A DNA stretch of 64,000 bases. Source: Saprospiraceae bacterium. Lineage in GTDB: Bacteria; Bacteroidota; Bacteroidia; Chitinophagales; Saprospiraceae. Positions 55,692-64,000 of the stretch are shown here, in pieces. Every line of letters begins with the position of its first letter. Position 1 is the stretch's first letter. The position numbers were made by a program, and so were the translations under genes. Below the pieces are notes generated by a model that worked only from the letters and a program-made list of their open reading frames with translations, did not search any database and had not been told where the DNA came from. Where the stretch lies: contig JADKEB010000012.1 of NCBI GenBank assembly GCA_016718205.1, positions 62,001 through 126,000 on the forward strand, in the 5' to 3' direction.

Positions 55692-57764
55692 TTACTTCTT
55701 TTTCAGCATTCTTTCCATAAACTCAAAGGTGGCCTCATAAGCCTTTAGCCAGTTTTTATGTAATAAGAAGCTATGCACTTCATCAGGTAACACTAATTGC
55801 TCAAAATACACATTCTTTTTTCTCAGCAACTCTGCCATGCGCACCGTTTCTGTAAAATTGACATTGCGATCATCATCTCCATGAATAAAAAGCACTGGTG
55901 ACTTCCAGCCATCGACAGAGTGTTCAGGTGATGATCTGAATGCAAGTGCCTTAAAATCAGGCATTTTTTCAGGAACGTATGATGGAACAAAATTGCGGAT
56001 ACCTTCATTCCAATCGTGTACACCGTGTATATCCACGCCACAGGCAAAGAGATCAGAAGCACGGGATAAAGCCATAGCGGTAAGATATCCTCCATATGAA
56101 CCACCCCAAAGTGTGATTTTGTCAGGATCCACATCCTCTCTGCTCTTCAGATATAATCCGGTACCTAAAACATCATAAAACTCACTTGCTCCTGTGGCTC
56201 CATAATTTTCAGCTTCTCTGAAGTTGAGCCCATATCCTATTCCACTCCTGAAATTTAATGATATGACAATATATCCTTTGGAGGCAAAATACTGATTTAG
56301 CGCGTATGCATGCGAGTAATATTGTCCATAATTAAATCCCAACAACATCTGCCTTCTCGAACCACCGTGCAGAAATATAACTGCTGGGCGTTTGTCACCT
56401 TCCTTTTTTGTCGCCGGTACAAATAGTTGCGCAGGTACTTTCATTCCATCAGTTGCAGTGATCTTGATTGCAGTTGGTATAACCAATCCTGATTTAGGAA
56501 ACGATTGCGGGAACGATTTCTTTGCAAGATCTTCTGTCATTCCATTGTTTTTCATAATGGCAGGCCAGGCAGGTTTGGTGGATGTTGAATATAAATATGC
56601 AAGACCCTGAGAAGTATGGACAGGCGACCATTCTATATTTTCTGTGGTGATTTGCGTGGAAAGATTAGTATTGAAGTCGTACTTCCAGATGTGTCTCCTA
56701 TCGATATCACCTATATTGGTAGTATAATAAAGCATGGAAAGATCCGGTGAAATTTCTGCGTTTTCAACTTCTCCTTCACCGTGTGAGAGATGTTTTACTT
56801 TCTTGGTATTGATGTCCAAAGCATAAAGCTGCTGCCAACCGTTTTGTTCCCAAGGAAAGACCAATTGATTACTTTTTGCCCAAATAAGTTTACTGGTATT
56901 GACAGGAAGTTCACCATATAAGACGCTTCCTTGTCCAGGCTGGGCTTTCCAGATTTCTTTGGTTTCTCCGGTTTCAATGTTGTGAATTCTGATAGACCAG
57001 GGATGTCCTTGCCGTTTTGGTGCAAAAAGTAATTTATCTTTTTCAAACGGAGATCTGATGAAAGCCAAACTCAAGCCATCAGGACTCCATGCTGGCTCAC
57101 TGTCTACATCAATAGAAGGGTCGACATACATTACTTTATTAAATTTAATATCAAAATAGCCAATAAAAGAATGATCCCCTCTATTGGCAACAAAGGCTAT
57201 TTTAGATCCATCCGGTGACCATCTCAGACTCTGCACTCCGCCTCTTAAAAAAAACAGTTTGACAGTTTCCGGTTTTTTCCCGACAGGTGATTGCCAGACT
57301 TCTCCCTTATTTAAATATATGAGTTTTGATCCATCCGGAGAAAATGCAGGAGATGTACCATTTCCGATTTTCTGAAGACTGTCTGTCACTAAGTCAGCAA
57401 TCCAGATCATCCTATCAGCAGAAGTCATTAATTGAGCTGGATTGGCGGGCTCTCCTTTACTGTTTGGAGCATTTCCTCTTACAAAAACCAAATGGCTGCC
57501 ATTTTTGGAAAGTTGCAGATTACTTATTTCCAGACCTTCATCTCCGACAAATGAAGTCAGATTTTTAGCTTCAAAATCCGGAGCTTTTGCTATAAAAATA
57601 TTTCTTTCTCCCTTGTCATTGAATACCCAGGTAATCGTATTACCGTCTCCTGATCCTATGAGATTGGAGGGAAATGGAACAGATAAGAGATTTATAATAT
57701 CTACTTGTGCAAAAGCCGAAAAAGCGGTCAGGTACACTAAGGTAAAAATAAAAATTATCCGCAT
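55692..57764 (-). CDS. Secreted S9-family prolyl oligopeptidase-like peptidase
   Basis: 690 residues with signal peptide (LTAFSAFAQ). N-terminal TolB/DPP-IV-like propeller (for example PAWSPDGLSLAFIRSPFEKD), then an alpha/beta-hydrolase domain from about residue 430. Catalytic triad: Ser near 556 in WGGSYGGYL, Asp near 632 in HGDDDRNVNF, His near 664 in LPDEVHSFL. Acts on oligopeptides in the periplasm, probably for nutrition. Confidence 0.93.
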   Translation of the reverse strand: MRIIFIFTLVYLTAFSAFAQVDIINLLSVPFPSNLIGSGDGNTITWVFNDKGERNIFIAKAPDFEAKNLTSFVGDEGLEISNLQLSKNGSHLVFVRGNAPNSKGEPANPAQLMTSADRMIWIADLVTDSLQKIGNGTSPAFSPDGSKLIYLNKGEVWQSPVGKKPETVKLFFLRGGVQSLRWSPDGSKIAFVANRGDHSFIGYFDIKFNKVMYVDPSIDVDSEPAWSPDGLSLAFIRSPFEKDKLLFAPKRQGHPWSIRIHNIETGETKEIWKAQPGQGSVLYGELPVNTSKLIWAKSNQLVFPWEQNGWQQLYALDINTKKVKHLSHGEGEVENAEISPDLSMLYYTTNIGDIDRRHIWKYDFNTNLSTQITTENIEWSPVHTSQGLAYLYSTSTKPAWPAIMKNNGMTEDLAKKSFPQSFPKSGLVIPTAIKITATDGMKVPAQLFVPATKKEGDKRPAVIFLHGGSRRQMLLGFNYGQYYSHAYALNQYFASKGYIVISLNFRSGIGYGLNFREAENYGATGASEFYDVLGTGLYLKSREDVDPDKITLWGGSYGGYLTAMALSRASDLFACGVDIHGVHDWNEGIRNFVPSYVPEKMPDFKALAFRSSPEHSVDGWKSPVLFIHGDDDRNVNFTETVRMAELLRKKNVYFEQLVLPDEVHSFLLHKNWLKAYEATFEFMERMLKKK

Positions 57765-57820
57765 GATCTGAAGTTGTTTGATGTTTTTTAATAAAGTAAA
57801 GTGAGAATATTGCTTATTTA

Positions 57821-58678
57821 TTATTTCAGTAATATCTCAAGCATTTCTATTTGTTCTTTCACCCGACCCATTTTAGCTTCTGCATTGACATAGCGCTTAC
57901 CTTTTCTGTATGCATATACGGACATAGAGCCATCATCCACTGGATTGTCGTTTTGTAGTACTACCGTATATCTTTTTTCAGATAGCATCTTAAAATCGTT
58001 TCTTTCAGTTACTATAAAAAACTCACTGTTATTGACCATAGGATTGATGTAAATATCCGAACAAGACTTATTGCTTTCGCCCGACTGATCAAAACTTTTA
58101 ATGTACGAATTGACACTGTAAGATTCAGGTTCCAGCCTATGCCAGAATAGCCATTTGGTTTTTACTTCTGCCGGGGTGTTTTTATTATTGTGTATGGCTA
58201 CAATATAGGGTAAATCATGCATTTCTCCCCAAATCTGAGTAGCCAGGTTTTTTACGATGTCGATTACATTTTGATCAACTTTCCCATTTCCTTTTATAAT
58301 TCGGATGGTTTTGAATAATACCTTGTCATCAACAGAATATATACGATTTGGATCAAATTGATACGTTGTCTTTGCATGAGTGAATGTGACATTTCTGTTT
58401 TTTGTACCATCTGAAGAATGCATGAGCGTAACTAATCTACCACCATGTTTTGCAAGGATTTGTTTTCCGGCTTCAAGGGCCGCAACTTCATTTTCATGCA
58501 CATGGGCAAAAACAATGTCTTTTCCCGGCTTCTCAAAGATTTTGAGATAGACAGTCTGATCACCCAATCTTACAGATTTTGTCCTTTCCTTCAGTTCTTG
58601 TGAAAAGGCAAAATGGAATGATGATGATGATAGTATAATGATCACAATCAGATGCCTGTAAAAACGATGTTTGATCAT
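57821..58678 (-). CDS. Secreted protein, possible zinc (M14/AstE-like) hydrolase
   Basis: 285 residues with a signal peptide (SSSSFHFAFSQ). The stretch IVFAHVHENEVAALEAGKQI resembles the His-x-x-Glu zinc motif of M14/succinylglutamate-desuccinylase folds, TYQFDPNRIYS resembles their Asn-Arg substrate motif, and PYIVAIHNNKN could give the third zinc ligand. This assignment is by motif only. It lies upstream of the S9 peptidase gene on the same strand, with a gap of about 55 bases. Confidence 0.5.
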   Translation of the reverse strand: MIKHRFYRHLIVIIILSSSSFHFAFSQELKERTKSVRLGDQTVYLKIFEKPGKDIVFAHVHENEVAALEAGKQILAKHGGRLVTLMHSSDGTKNRNVTFTHAKTTYQFDPNRIYSVDDKVLFKTIRIIKGNGKVDQNVIDIVKNLATQIWGEMHDLPYIVAIHNNKNTPAEVKTKWLFWHRLEPESYSVNSYIKSFDQSGESNKSCSDIYINPMVNNSEFFIVTERNDFKMLSEKRYTVVLQNDNPVDDGSMSVYAYRKGKRYVNAEAKMGRVKEQIEMLEILLK

Positions 58679-58754
58679 AAATTGTCTGCTATTTTAAATT
58701 ACATGCAAATATATTCAATACCATCTCTTTTTATGGGATTTCTTTTCAAAAAGC

Positions 58755-58762
58755 TATCTTTG
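58755..58762 (+). promoter_or_regulatory. -7 promoter element of hldD
   Basis: TATCTTTG matches TAnnTTTG and lies 24 bases before the hldD ATG. Confidence 0.55.
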
Positions 58763-58785
58763 TGCTTATATCAATTTGAAAAGAA

Positions 58786-59757
58786 ATGGTAATTCTCACA
58801 GGAGTATCAGGTTTTATAGGTTCTTGTTTTCTTACAATACTGAATGAATCCGGTTTTAATAGAGATGTCGTTGTAGTGGATGATTTCTATAAACTGTATA
58901 AAGATAAAAATACTGACGGCAAAGCTGTAAGAGAATGGATGCACAGAGATATTTTTTTAGATTGGTTTGAGAAGTCCTCTCAAAAAGTCGATGCAGTAGT
59001 TCATCTTGGTGCCAGAACGGACACTACTTTGATGGATTGGACTATTTTTGAGTCGCTTAATCTTGGCTATAGTAAGCGTATCTGGAATGTATGTGCTGAA
59101 AAGGAAATACCCTTGATATACGCATCAAGTGCGGCAACATATGGAGATGGCAGCCTTGGATTCAATGACCATCATGAAGGCATTGTTCAGCTTAAACCAT
59201 TAAATCCATATGGAGACAGCAAACATCAGTTTGATCTTTGGGCCTTAGCACAGGAAAAAAAACCACCTTTCTGGATAGGCTGCAAATTTTTTAATGTCTA
59301 TGGTCCCAATGAATACCATAAAGGCAGGATGGCATCAGTAGTATTTCACACCTTTCATCAAATCAGATCGACAGGAAAAATGAAGCTTTTCAAATCTCAT
59401 AGACCGGATTTTGCTGACGGGCATCAGAGCAGAGATTTTATATATATCCGAGATATCCTGGACATGCTTTTGTTTTTTTTGAATAATCCAGAAACCGACA
59501 ATGGCATTTATAACTTTGGCACCGGAAAAGCACGCACATTTCTGGATCTTGCCGGAAGTACATTTGAAGCCTTAGGATTAAAAAGCAACATTGAATTTGT
59601 GGAAACTCCCGAAGACATCAGAGACACATATCAATATTTCACAGAAGCAACTATGGATAAAATGAGAAAGGCTGGATATACCAAAGAATTTTGGTCTCTT
59701 GAAGACGGCATAACGGATTATGTTCAAAATTATCTTATTTCAGAAAAGTATTTTTAG
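58786..59757 (+). CDS. hldD: ADP-L-glycero-D-manno-heptose 6-epimerase
   Basis: Epimerises ADP-heptose for the LPS inner core. 323 residues, extended SDR: Rossmann motif GVSGFIGS, VVHLGARTDTT, the YASSAATYGDG serine region, catalytic Tyr-x-x-x-Lys in YGDSKHQFD, and the substrate region FNVYGPNEYHKGRMASV. All are typical of HldD/RfaD. Confidence 0.93.
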   Translation: MVILTGVSGFIGSCFLTILNESGFNRDVVVVDDFYKLYKDKNTDGKAVREWMHRDIFLDWFEKSSQKVDAVVHLGARTDTTLMDWTIFESLNLGYSKRIWNVCAEKEIPLIYASSAATYGDGSLGFNDHHEGIVQLKPLNPYGDSKHQFDLWALAQEKKPPFWIGCKFFNVYGPNEYHKGRMASVVFHTFHQIRSTGKMKLFKSHRPDFADGHQSRDFIYIRDILDMLLFFLNNPETDNGIYNFGTGKARTFLDLAGSTFEALGLKSNIEFVETPEDIRDTYQYFTEATMDKMRKAGYTKEFWSLEDGITDYVQNYLISEKYF

Positions 59758-59776
59758 TCATTTTAAATAAATTCGT

Positions 59777-60541
59777 ATGAAAACAGAAAACTGTTTTTTT
59801 ATTTTGGTTCTTCTTTTTGTAACCAGCTGCGCTACAGTAAAACATGCGGGATTGTCGGCCCGAAAAATAAAAACCGAATCTGGTTGGGAACTTCCTTATA
59901 ATATCTTTTATCCTAAAATTTATGGTGAGGTTAAAGTGCCTGTTTTCATTTGGTTGCACGGTGCAGGAGAGCGGGGTGATGACAATGTATCCCAACTCAT
60001 ACATGTGGCCCCCTATCTTGCTTCTGATATCACACAAAGTAAATTTCCATGTGTTGTTGTTGCTCCTCAGTGCCCAAAGGATGGCTATTGGGCACCTATC
60101 AAAAGAGAAAAATGGGAAATCATAAATGGCGGTAAAGTGACACCTTCTATGTCTGGCGTGATCACGTTGATAGAAAAATTACTGAAAGACCCGTATATTG
60201 ACAAATCAAGAATTTATATCGGAGGCCTTTCGATGGGTGGTTTCGGGACATTAGACCTCATAAGTCGACGTCCCGAACTTGTCGCTGCCGGAGTACCTGT
60301 ATGTGGTGGCGCAGATCTGCAAAAAGTGGCAAATTACAAAAATGTACCATTATGGATTTTTCACGGTGCCAAAGACACTGTGGTTCCTGCACAGTTTTCA
60401 AGAGATCTGGTGGATGCACTAAAAAATGTCGGAGCCGATCCAAAATATACAGAATATCCGGATGGAGGCCATGATGTCTGGAATAGAGCTATCAGAGAAC
60501 CAGAATTGCTCCAATGGTTATTCAGTCAGCAGAAAAATTAA
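59777..60541 (+). CDS. Alpha/beta-hydrolase lipoprotein (esterase/peptidase-like)
   Basis: 254 residues. Lipobox VTSC at about residue 17. Alpha/beta hydrolase with oxyanion region FIWLHGAGERGDD, nucleophile in IGGLSMGGFGTLD, Asp in HGAKDTVVPA and His in PDGGHDVWNRA. It resembles predicted carboxylesterases/phospholipases (COG4099). Substrate unknown. It follows hldD by 20 bases. Confidence 0.85.
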   Translation: MKTENCFFILVLLFVTSCATVKHAGLSARKIKTESGWELPYNIFYPKIYGEVKVPVFIWLHGAGERGDDNVSQLIHVAPYLASDITQSKFPCVVVAPQCPKDGYWAPIKREKWEIINGGKVTPSMSGVITLIEKLLKDPYIDKSRIYIGGLSMGGFGTLDLISRRPELVAAGVPVCGGADLQKVANYKNVPLWIFHGAKDTVVPAQFSRDLVDALKNVGADPKYTEYPDGGHDVWNRAIREPELLQWLFSQQKN

Positions 60542-60563
60542 CTAAAAACAAAAATTGACAACA

Positions 60564-60971
60564 ATGAATCCAAATCTGAGTATAATATTGCAAAACAGAA
60601 AAGCTTGTAAGAAGATGCTTGATTATCTTACAACCGCACAAGTCAATAAAATACCTGATGGCTTTAATAATAATATAATTTGGAATTGTGGTCATATTAT
60701 AGTCGTGCAGCAGATGTTGACTTATGGGTTGACCTATATTCCAATGTCTGTCCCGGATGAAATGTTTAAAGAATTCAGACCTGGCTCAAAACCAGATAAA
60801 TATTATGAACATGACTCAGTCGAAAATATAAAAAAATTGCTTTTTTCGACGTATGAACAATTCATGGATGACTTATCTGCCGAAAAAATGAAAACTATCA
60901 AGCCATTTATGACTGCATTAAAATTTGAAATCACAGATATAACCACAGCCATTGCTTTTAAGGTTTTCTAA
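60564..60971 (+). pseudogene. DinB-family protein, 3' truncated at a duplication boundary
   Basis: DinB/YfiT-like four-helix protein: NNIIWNCGHIIVVQQMLTYG with the first metal-site histidine, then helices 3 and 4. The family normally continues after AIAF with a histidine pair (like NxxHEGxHxG). Here, from base 60960, the sequence turns into a duplicated segment and only KVF remains before the stop. 135 residues are left. Without the last histidines metal binding is probably lost. Confidence 0.75.
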
Positions 60972-61300
60972 TTCGTAGTGTAGTTATATTTTTTTTTACT
61001 CAAAAACAGCTACTGCTCTGACAGGTGATCCTGTGCCACCTCTGATTTTAAGAGGCAGTGCAATAAATCGGAAACGACCACGGTTCAGTAATTTATCAAG
61101 GTTGATCATGTTTTCATAGTGTGTAAATCCCATCTCACCACAAATTTGATGTACTTCTTTGTTGGATACTTTAGGTACTCCAGGCGACATGGTTTCGACA
61201 CCAAATGCTGAGATTTTTCTTTCTCCCAGCCATGTCGCAGCTTCCGCATTGATGCCAGGCCCGTTTATCCAATGTTCTGTACCATAATATCGTGAATAAT
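60960..61300. repeat. Duplicated segment, copy A (3' part of the cyclase gene)
   Basis: About 340 bases matching 61790-62129 at high identity, offset 830 bases. Copy A begins exactly where the DinB frame is cut, and runs through the last third of the cyclase gene. Confidence 0.9.
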
Positions 61301-61688
61301 GATCAGTACAAATCAGAACAGTATCTCCCTTTTTAATGGTTAATCCTGAATTTTGTACAGAAGCTACCAATTCAGCAGATGATATCATCGTGGAAAGCTC
61401 TTTATGCCTAAAATCCAAACAAATACCTTCCGTATAAAACATCGAAAGCGGCATGGTGTCAATAGATTGTCCGGCATATCTTATACCCATATGGCTTAAT
61501 GCATCAACGTGTGTACCTGTATGTTCGCCCATTTCCATTTTTAGTACACTGGGTGTTTTGGTCAAGGCATTTTCATCTCCTTCCCATTCCTCATGCGTAG
61601 CATGTATCCCTATTTTTACTTGTGGAAGTACTTTGTACACAGGCATTCCGTCATATATTTCCTGACTAAGGTCAATGATTTCCGGCAT
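60996..61688 (-). CDS. Cyclase-family metal hydrolase (kynurenine formamidase-like)
   Basis: 230 residues, intact. The family motif H-x-G-T-H-x-D is present as GEHTGTHVDALSHMG, the N-terminus IDLSQEIYDGMPVY is typical, and the C-terminal half has GVETMSPGV. Members hydrolyse N-formylkynurenine or related amides; the substrate here is unknown. Its 3' part is copied at 61790-62129. Confidence 0.9.
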   Translation of the reverse strand: MPEIIDLSQEIYDGMPVYKVLPQVKIGIHATHEEWEGDENALTKTPSVLKMEMGEHTGTHVDALSHMGIRYAGQSIDTMPLSMFYTEGICLDFRHKELSTMISSAELVASVQNSGLTIKKGDTVLICTDHYSRYYGTEHWINGPGINAEAATWLGERKISAFGVETMSPGVPKVSNKEVHQICGEMGFTHYENMINLDKLLNRGRFRFIALPLKIRGGTGSPVRAVAVFE

Positions 61689-61789
61689 TTATTTTTAAGC
61701 TTTTGAAATGTAATAATATTAAACTGATATCATACATATTCCGCCATTTTACTACAAATATATATCATTATGGTGGATTATACGATTCA

Positions 61790-62129
61790 AAGGTTTTCTA
61801 ATTCTTAGTGTAGTTATATTTTTTTTTACTCAAAAACAGCTACTGCTCTGACAGGTGATCCTGTGCCACCTCTGATTTTAAGAGGCAGTGCAATAAATCG
61901 GAAACGACCACGGTTCAGTAATTTATCAAGGTTGATCATGTTTTCATAGTGTAAATCCCATCTCACCACAAATTTGATGTACTTCTTTGTTGGATACTTT
62001 AGGTACTCCAGGTGACATGGTTTCGATACCAAATGCTGAGATTTTTTCTTTCTCCCAGCCATGTCGCAGCTTCCGCATTGATGCCAGGCCCGTTTATCCA
62101 ATTTTCTGTTCCAACATACCTTGAGTAAT
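61790..62129 (-). pseudogene. Duplicated cyclase fragment, copy B, frameshifted
   Basis: The minus strand again encodes HYENMINLDKLLNRGRFRF to the same stop at 61826. A 2-base deletion near 61951 and a one-base insertion near 62045 break the frame relative to the intact gene. No 5' part of the cyclase exists; instead the frame runs into the IS110 fragment, forming one chimeric open frame (61826-62362) that I do not regard as a gene. Confidence 0.88.
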
Positions 62130-62362
62130 GTGATACGGTTACAGTAATTGTCTCTGATCCGACAATACTCTCTGAACGAATAATGTAACTCATCTGGCAC
62201 AAAGGATTTACATACCAAACCATTATTTGCCAAGGTAAATAGCCACTTAGCATCTTTACGATCTGACTTACACTTGGGCTTCTGTTTGATATGCTGTGGA
62301 TACGCTACTACAACATTGAGGTTTGCAGTTATCAACTTATAGTTTTTACTTGTCAATGTCAT
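62130..62362 (-). pseudogene. IS110-family transposase fragment
   Basis: The minus strand encodes NVVVAYPQHIKQKPKCKSDR, then KDAKWLFTLANNGLVCKSFV and a helix like YCRIRDNYCNRITLLK. KSDRKDAKWL is the IS110 (DEDD) motif near the second acidic residue. Both the N-terminal DEDD start and the whole C-terminal half are missing. It joins directly to the cyclase duplicate. Confidence 0.8.
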
Positions 62363-62422
62363 AAAATAAAACTATCCGATTAATCCACATCTAAAAAATT
62401 TTTATTTTACAAAAAATAGTAT

Positions 62423-62430
62423 TAACTTTG
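62423..62430 (+). promoter_or_regulatory. -7 promoter element of tRNA-Cys
   Basis: TAACTTTG matches TAnnTTTG and lies 14 bases before the tRNA. Confidence 0.6.
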
Positions 62431-62444
62431 CACCCGCATATCAA

Positions 62445-62515
62445 GGTCGGGTGGCCGAGCGGCTAGGCAGAGGTCTGCAAAACCTCGTACAGCGGTTCGA
62501 ATCCGCTCCCGACCT
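62445..62515 (+). tRNA. tRNA-Cys (anticodon GCA)
   Basis: Acceptor GGTCGGG pairs with CCCGACC, discriminator T as usual for cysteine. Anticodon stem GAGGT/ACCTC with loop CTGCAAA gives GCA. T-arm GCGGT-TCGAATC-CGCTC is compatible. CCA is not encoded. Confidence 0.97.
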
Positions 62516-62520
62516 CATGT

Positions 62521-62558
62521 AAAGACCGCATTTTAATACAGTGCGGTCTTTTTTTTTA
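62521..62558 (+). terminator. Terminator after tRNA-Cys
   Basis: AAAGACCGCA pairs with TGCGGTCTTT around an 11-base loop, followed by a long T run. Confidence 0.9.
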
Positions 62559-62606
62559 ATATTAACGGATTGATTGTATTTATCCGTGACAAAAACCATC
62601 GGGGAA

Positions 62607-64000
62607 ATGCATACCGACTTATTGCCAGGTAAGTTTGTCGATATTGAGCGCAAACAAAACATGTTTACAGTGACCACTGAAAGTCAGTGCGCCATACAGA
62701 TTATTGTATTATCTGACCACATCATTCGGGTAAGATATGCGCCGGATGGTCACTTTGAAAATGATTTTTCATACGCTATCAGTAGTAAATTTGCTTCGGA
62801 AAATACGGAGGTTTTTCTCAATATCCGACCCAATCATGTGGAGTTAAGGACAGCAACCCTCATAGTAAATATCAATAAAACTGATTGCAATATTTCGTTT
62901 ACTGATATCAATGGGCTGATCATATGCAGGGATGAAAAGGGGTTTCACTGGAATGAGCACCCACAATATGGCGGCAATAATGTGAAAATGAGTAAAATGG
63001 TTCAGGAAGGTGAACATTTCTATGGTATGGGCGACAAAACCATGCACCTCAATCTTCGGGGCAGGAGAGTGACTAACTGGGCTATGGATACCTATGGATT
63101 TAAAAAGGAAGAAGATCCTATATATAAAGCCATACCTTTTTATACGGCTATACATGCCGGAATGGGATACGGGATATTTTTTGACAATACATTCAAAGCA
63201 CATTTTGACTTTGGTTCAGAGAGGAGATCAGTAGCCAGTTTTTGGGCCGAAGGAGGTGAAATGAATTATTATTTTATTTATGGACCGGAACTCATAGATG
63301 TCACACGTAGATACACTATGCTGACAGGAACGCCGGAGATGCCCCCGCTATGGGCACTTGGATATCAGCAAAGCAAATGGAGCTATTATCCTGAGAAAAA
63401 GGTACGGGAAATAACTACAAAGTTGAGAGCATTGTCCATACCATGTGATGCTATATATCTGGATATAGATTATATGGATGGTTTCAGGTGTTTTACCTGG
63501 GATTATGAAAAATTTCCAGCACCTAAAGCGTTGGTATCTGACTTGAAAAGTCAAGGTTTCAAGACGGTAGTCATCATAGATCCAGGGATAAAGATAGATC
63601 CTGAATATCATGTGTATAAAGAAGCATTAGAAAATAATTTTTTCTGTCGTCGGGCAGATGGTCCCTATATGAAAGGGAAAGTGTGGCCGGGTGAATGTTA
63701 TTTTCCGGACTTTACCAATCCTAAGGTGAGAAAATGGTGGAGCGGACTTTTTCAGGAGCTCATAGAAGAAGTCGGTGTAAGTGGTGTGTGGAATGACATG
63801 AATGAACCTGCATTGTTTGAAATTGATGGAAAAACATTTCCTGATGATGTACGGCATGATTATGATGGAAACCATTGCAGTCATAGGAAAGCACACAATG
63901 TGTATGGTACTCAGATGGCCAGAGCTACATACAAAGGAGTGAAAAAATTCAGAAACGGGCTTCGCCCTCTGATCATCACCCGATCTGCTTATGCCGGAGC
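62607..64000 (+). CDS. GH31 alpha-glucosidase, 3' truncated by window edge
   Basis: The plus frame is open to the end of the window. It begins MHTDLLPGKFVDIERKQ at ATG 62607 (in-frame GTG 62586 and TTG 62574 are alternatives). N-terminal beta-sandwich with FYGMGDKTMHLNLRGRRVTN, then the barrel with PPLWALGYQQSKWSYYPEKK, YLDIDYMDGFRCFTWD and the nucleophile motif GVWNDMNEPALF. These are diagnostic for glycoside hydrolase family 31 (alpha-glucosidase/xylosidase). No signal peptide is seen at this start. The acid/base region lies beyond the window. Confidence 0.93.
   Translation, partial: MHTDLLPGKFVDIERKQNMFTVTTESQCAIQIIVLSDHIIRVRYAPDGHFENDFSYAISSKFASENTEVFLNIRPNHVELRTATLIVNINKTDCNISFTDINGLIICRDEKGFHWNEHPQYGGNNVKMSKMVQEGEHFYGMGDKTMHLNLRGRRVTNWAMDTYGFKKEEDPIYKAIPFYTAIHAGMGYGIFFDNTFKAHFDFGSERRSVASFWAEGGEMNYYFIYGPELIDVTRRYTMLTGTPEMPPLWALGYQQSKWSYYPEKKVREITTKLRALSIPCDAIYLDIDYMDGFRCFTWDYEKFPAPKALVSDLKSQGFKTVVIIDPGIKIDPEYHVYKEALENNFFCRRADGPYMKGKVWPGECYFPDFTNPKVRKWWSGLFQELIEEVGVSGVWNDMNEPALFEIDGKTFPDDVRHDYDGNHCSHRKAHNVYGTQMARATYKGVKKFRNGLRPLIITRSAYAG

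Noticed and set aside
61826..62362. 178-codon minus-strand open frame
   Set aside because: It is a chance fusion of an IS110 fragment with the duplicated cyclase end, not a gene.
62441..63896. Several minus-strand open frames at the right end
   Set aside because: They are shadows of the plus-strand GH31 gene, which is open to the window edge and has the WNDMNEP motif.

Overview
This is a low-GC chromosomal window from a bacterium of the phylum Bacteroidota. Many promoters carry the Bacteroidota-type -7 element TAnnTTTG. The window holds type IX secretion/gliding genes (porX, gldKLMN, porZ and a PorE-like OmpA protein), a clade II (Sec-exported lipoprotein) nosZ, and a nos/nor gene order typical of denitrifying Bacteroidota. 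Saprospiraceae or a relative is my guess from gene content; nothing in the sequence proves the family.

Layout: 0-5.8 kb is a [NiFe]-hydrogenase maturation locus, hypF (cut by the window edge), hypC (broken), hypD and hypE, interrupted by a decayed AbiEii-type toxin pair on the opposite strand. 6.3-26.9 kb is core genome: an HD phosphohydrolase, porX, cysE-cysM, gldKLMN, purH (frameshifted), coaX, an outer-membrane protein, two TPR paralogues, porZ, nadD and dnaN. 27.0-29.5 kb has no recognisable protein gene but holds hairpins, a (AT)14 tract and a possible small RNA. 29.5-42.0 kb is an almost continuous module for NO to N2O to N2: a cytochrome c lipoprotein, nosZ, a membrane protein, nosL, nosD, nosF, nosY, a cupin, a group III truncated haemoglobin, then norC, norB, norQ, norD, norE, norF. 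42.1-47.3 kb runs on the minus strand: a fasciclin lipoprotein, a haem-copper-oxidase-like membrane protein in an operon with a Crp/Fnr regulator, a LacI regulator and an ECF sigma factor. 47.5-60.5 kb is mixed housekeeping: tRNA-Leu, two Hsp20, gcvT, a 2-oxoacid dehydrogenase E2, a PorE-like protein, a nuclease-fold gene between two IS remnants, an S9 peptidase, hldD and an esterase. 60.5-62.4 kb is a rearranged patch (truncated DinB gene, cyclase, a duplicated 3' part of that cyclase fused to an IS110 fragment). The window ends with tRNA-Cys and the 5' part of a GH31 glucosidase.

The best new observation is a shared palindrome, ATGA(C/G)TACAATCAT or a weaker form, upstream of the nos operon, the fasciclin gene and the Crp/Fnr gene. 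In all three it lies exactly 26 bp before the TTTG of the presumed -7 element. This predicts a small autoregulated Crp/Fnr regulon tying N2O reduction, the fasciclin protein and the oxidase-like membrane protein together.

Several conserved genes carry single-base lesions (hypC, purH, nosF, the membrane protein after nosZ; probably also the start codons of nosL and the AbiEii gene). Most indels are in or near short homopolymers, so consensus errors of an assembly are as likely as real decay; readers should not treat purH or nosF as truly dead without read data.
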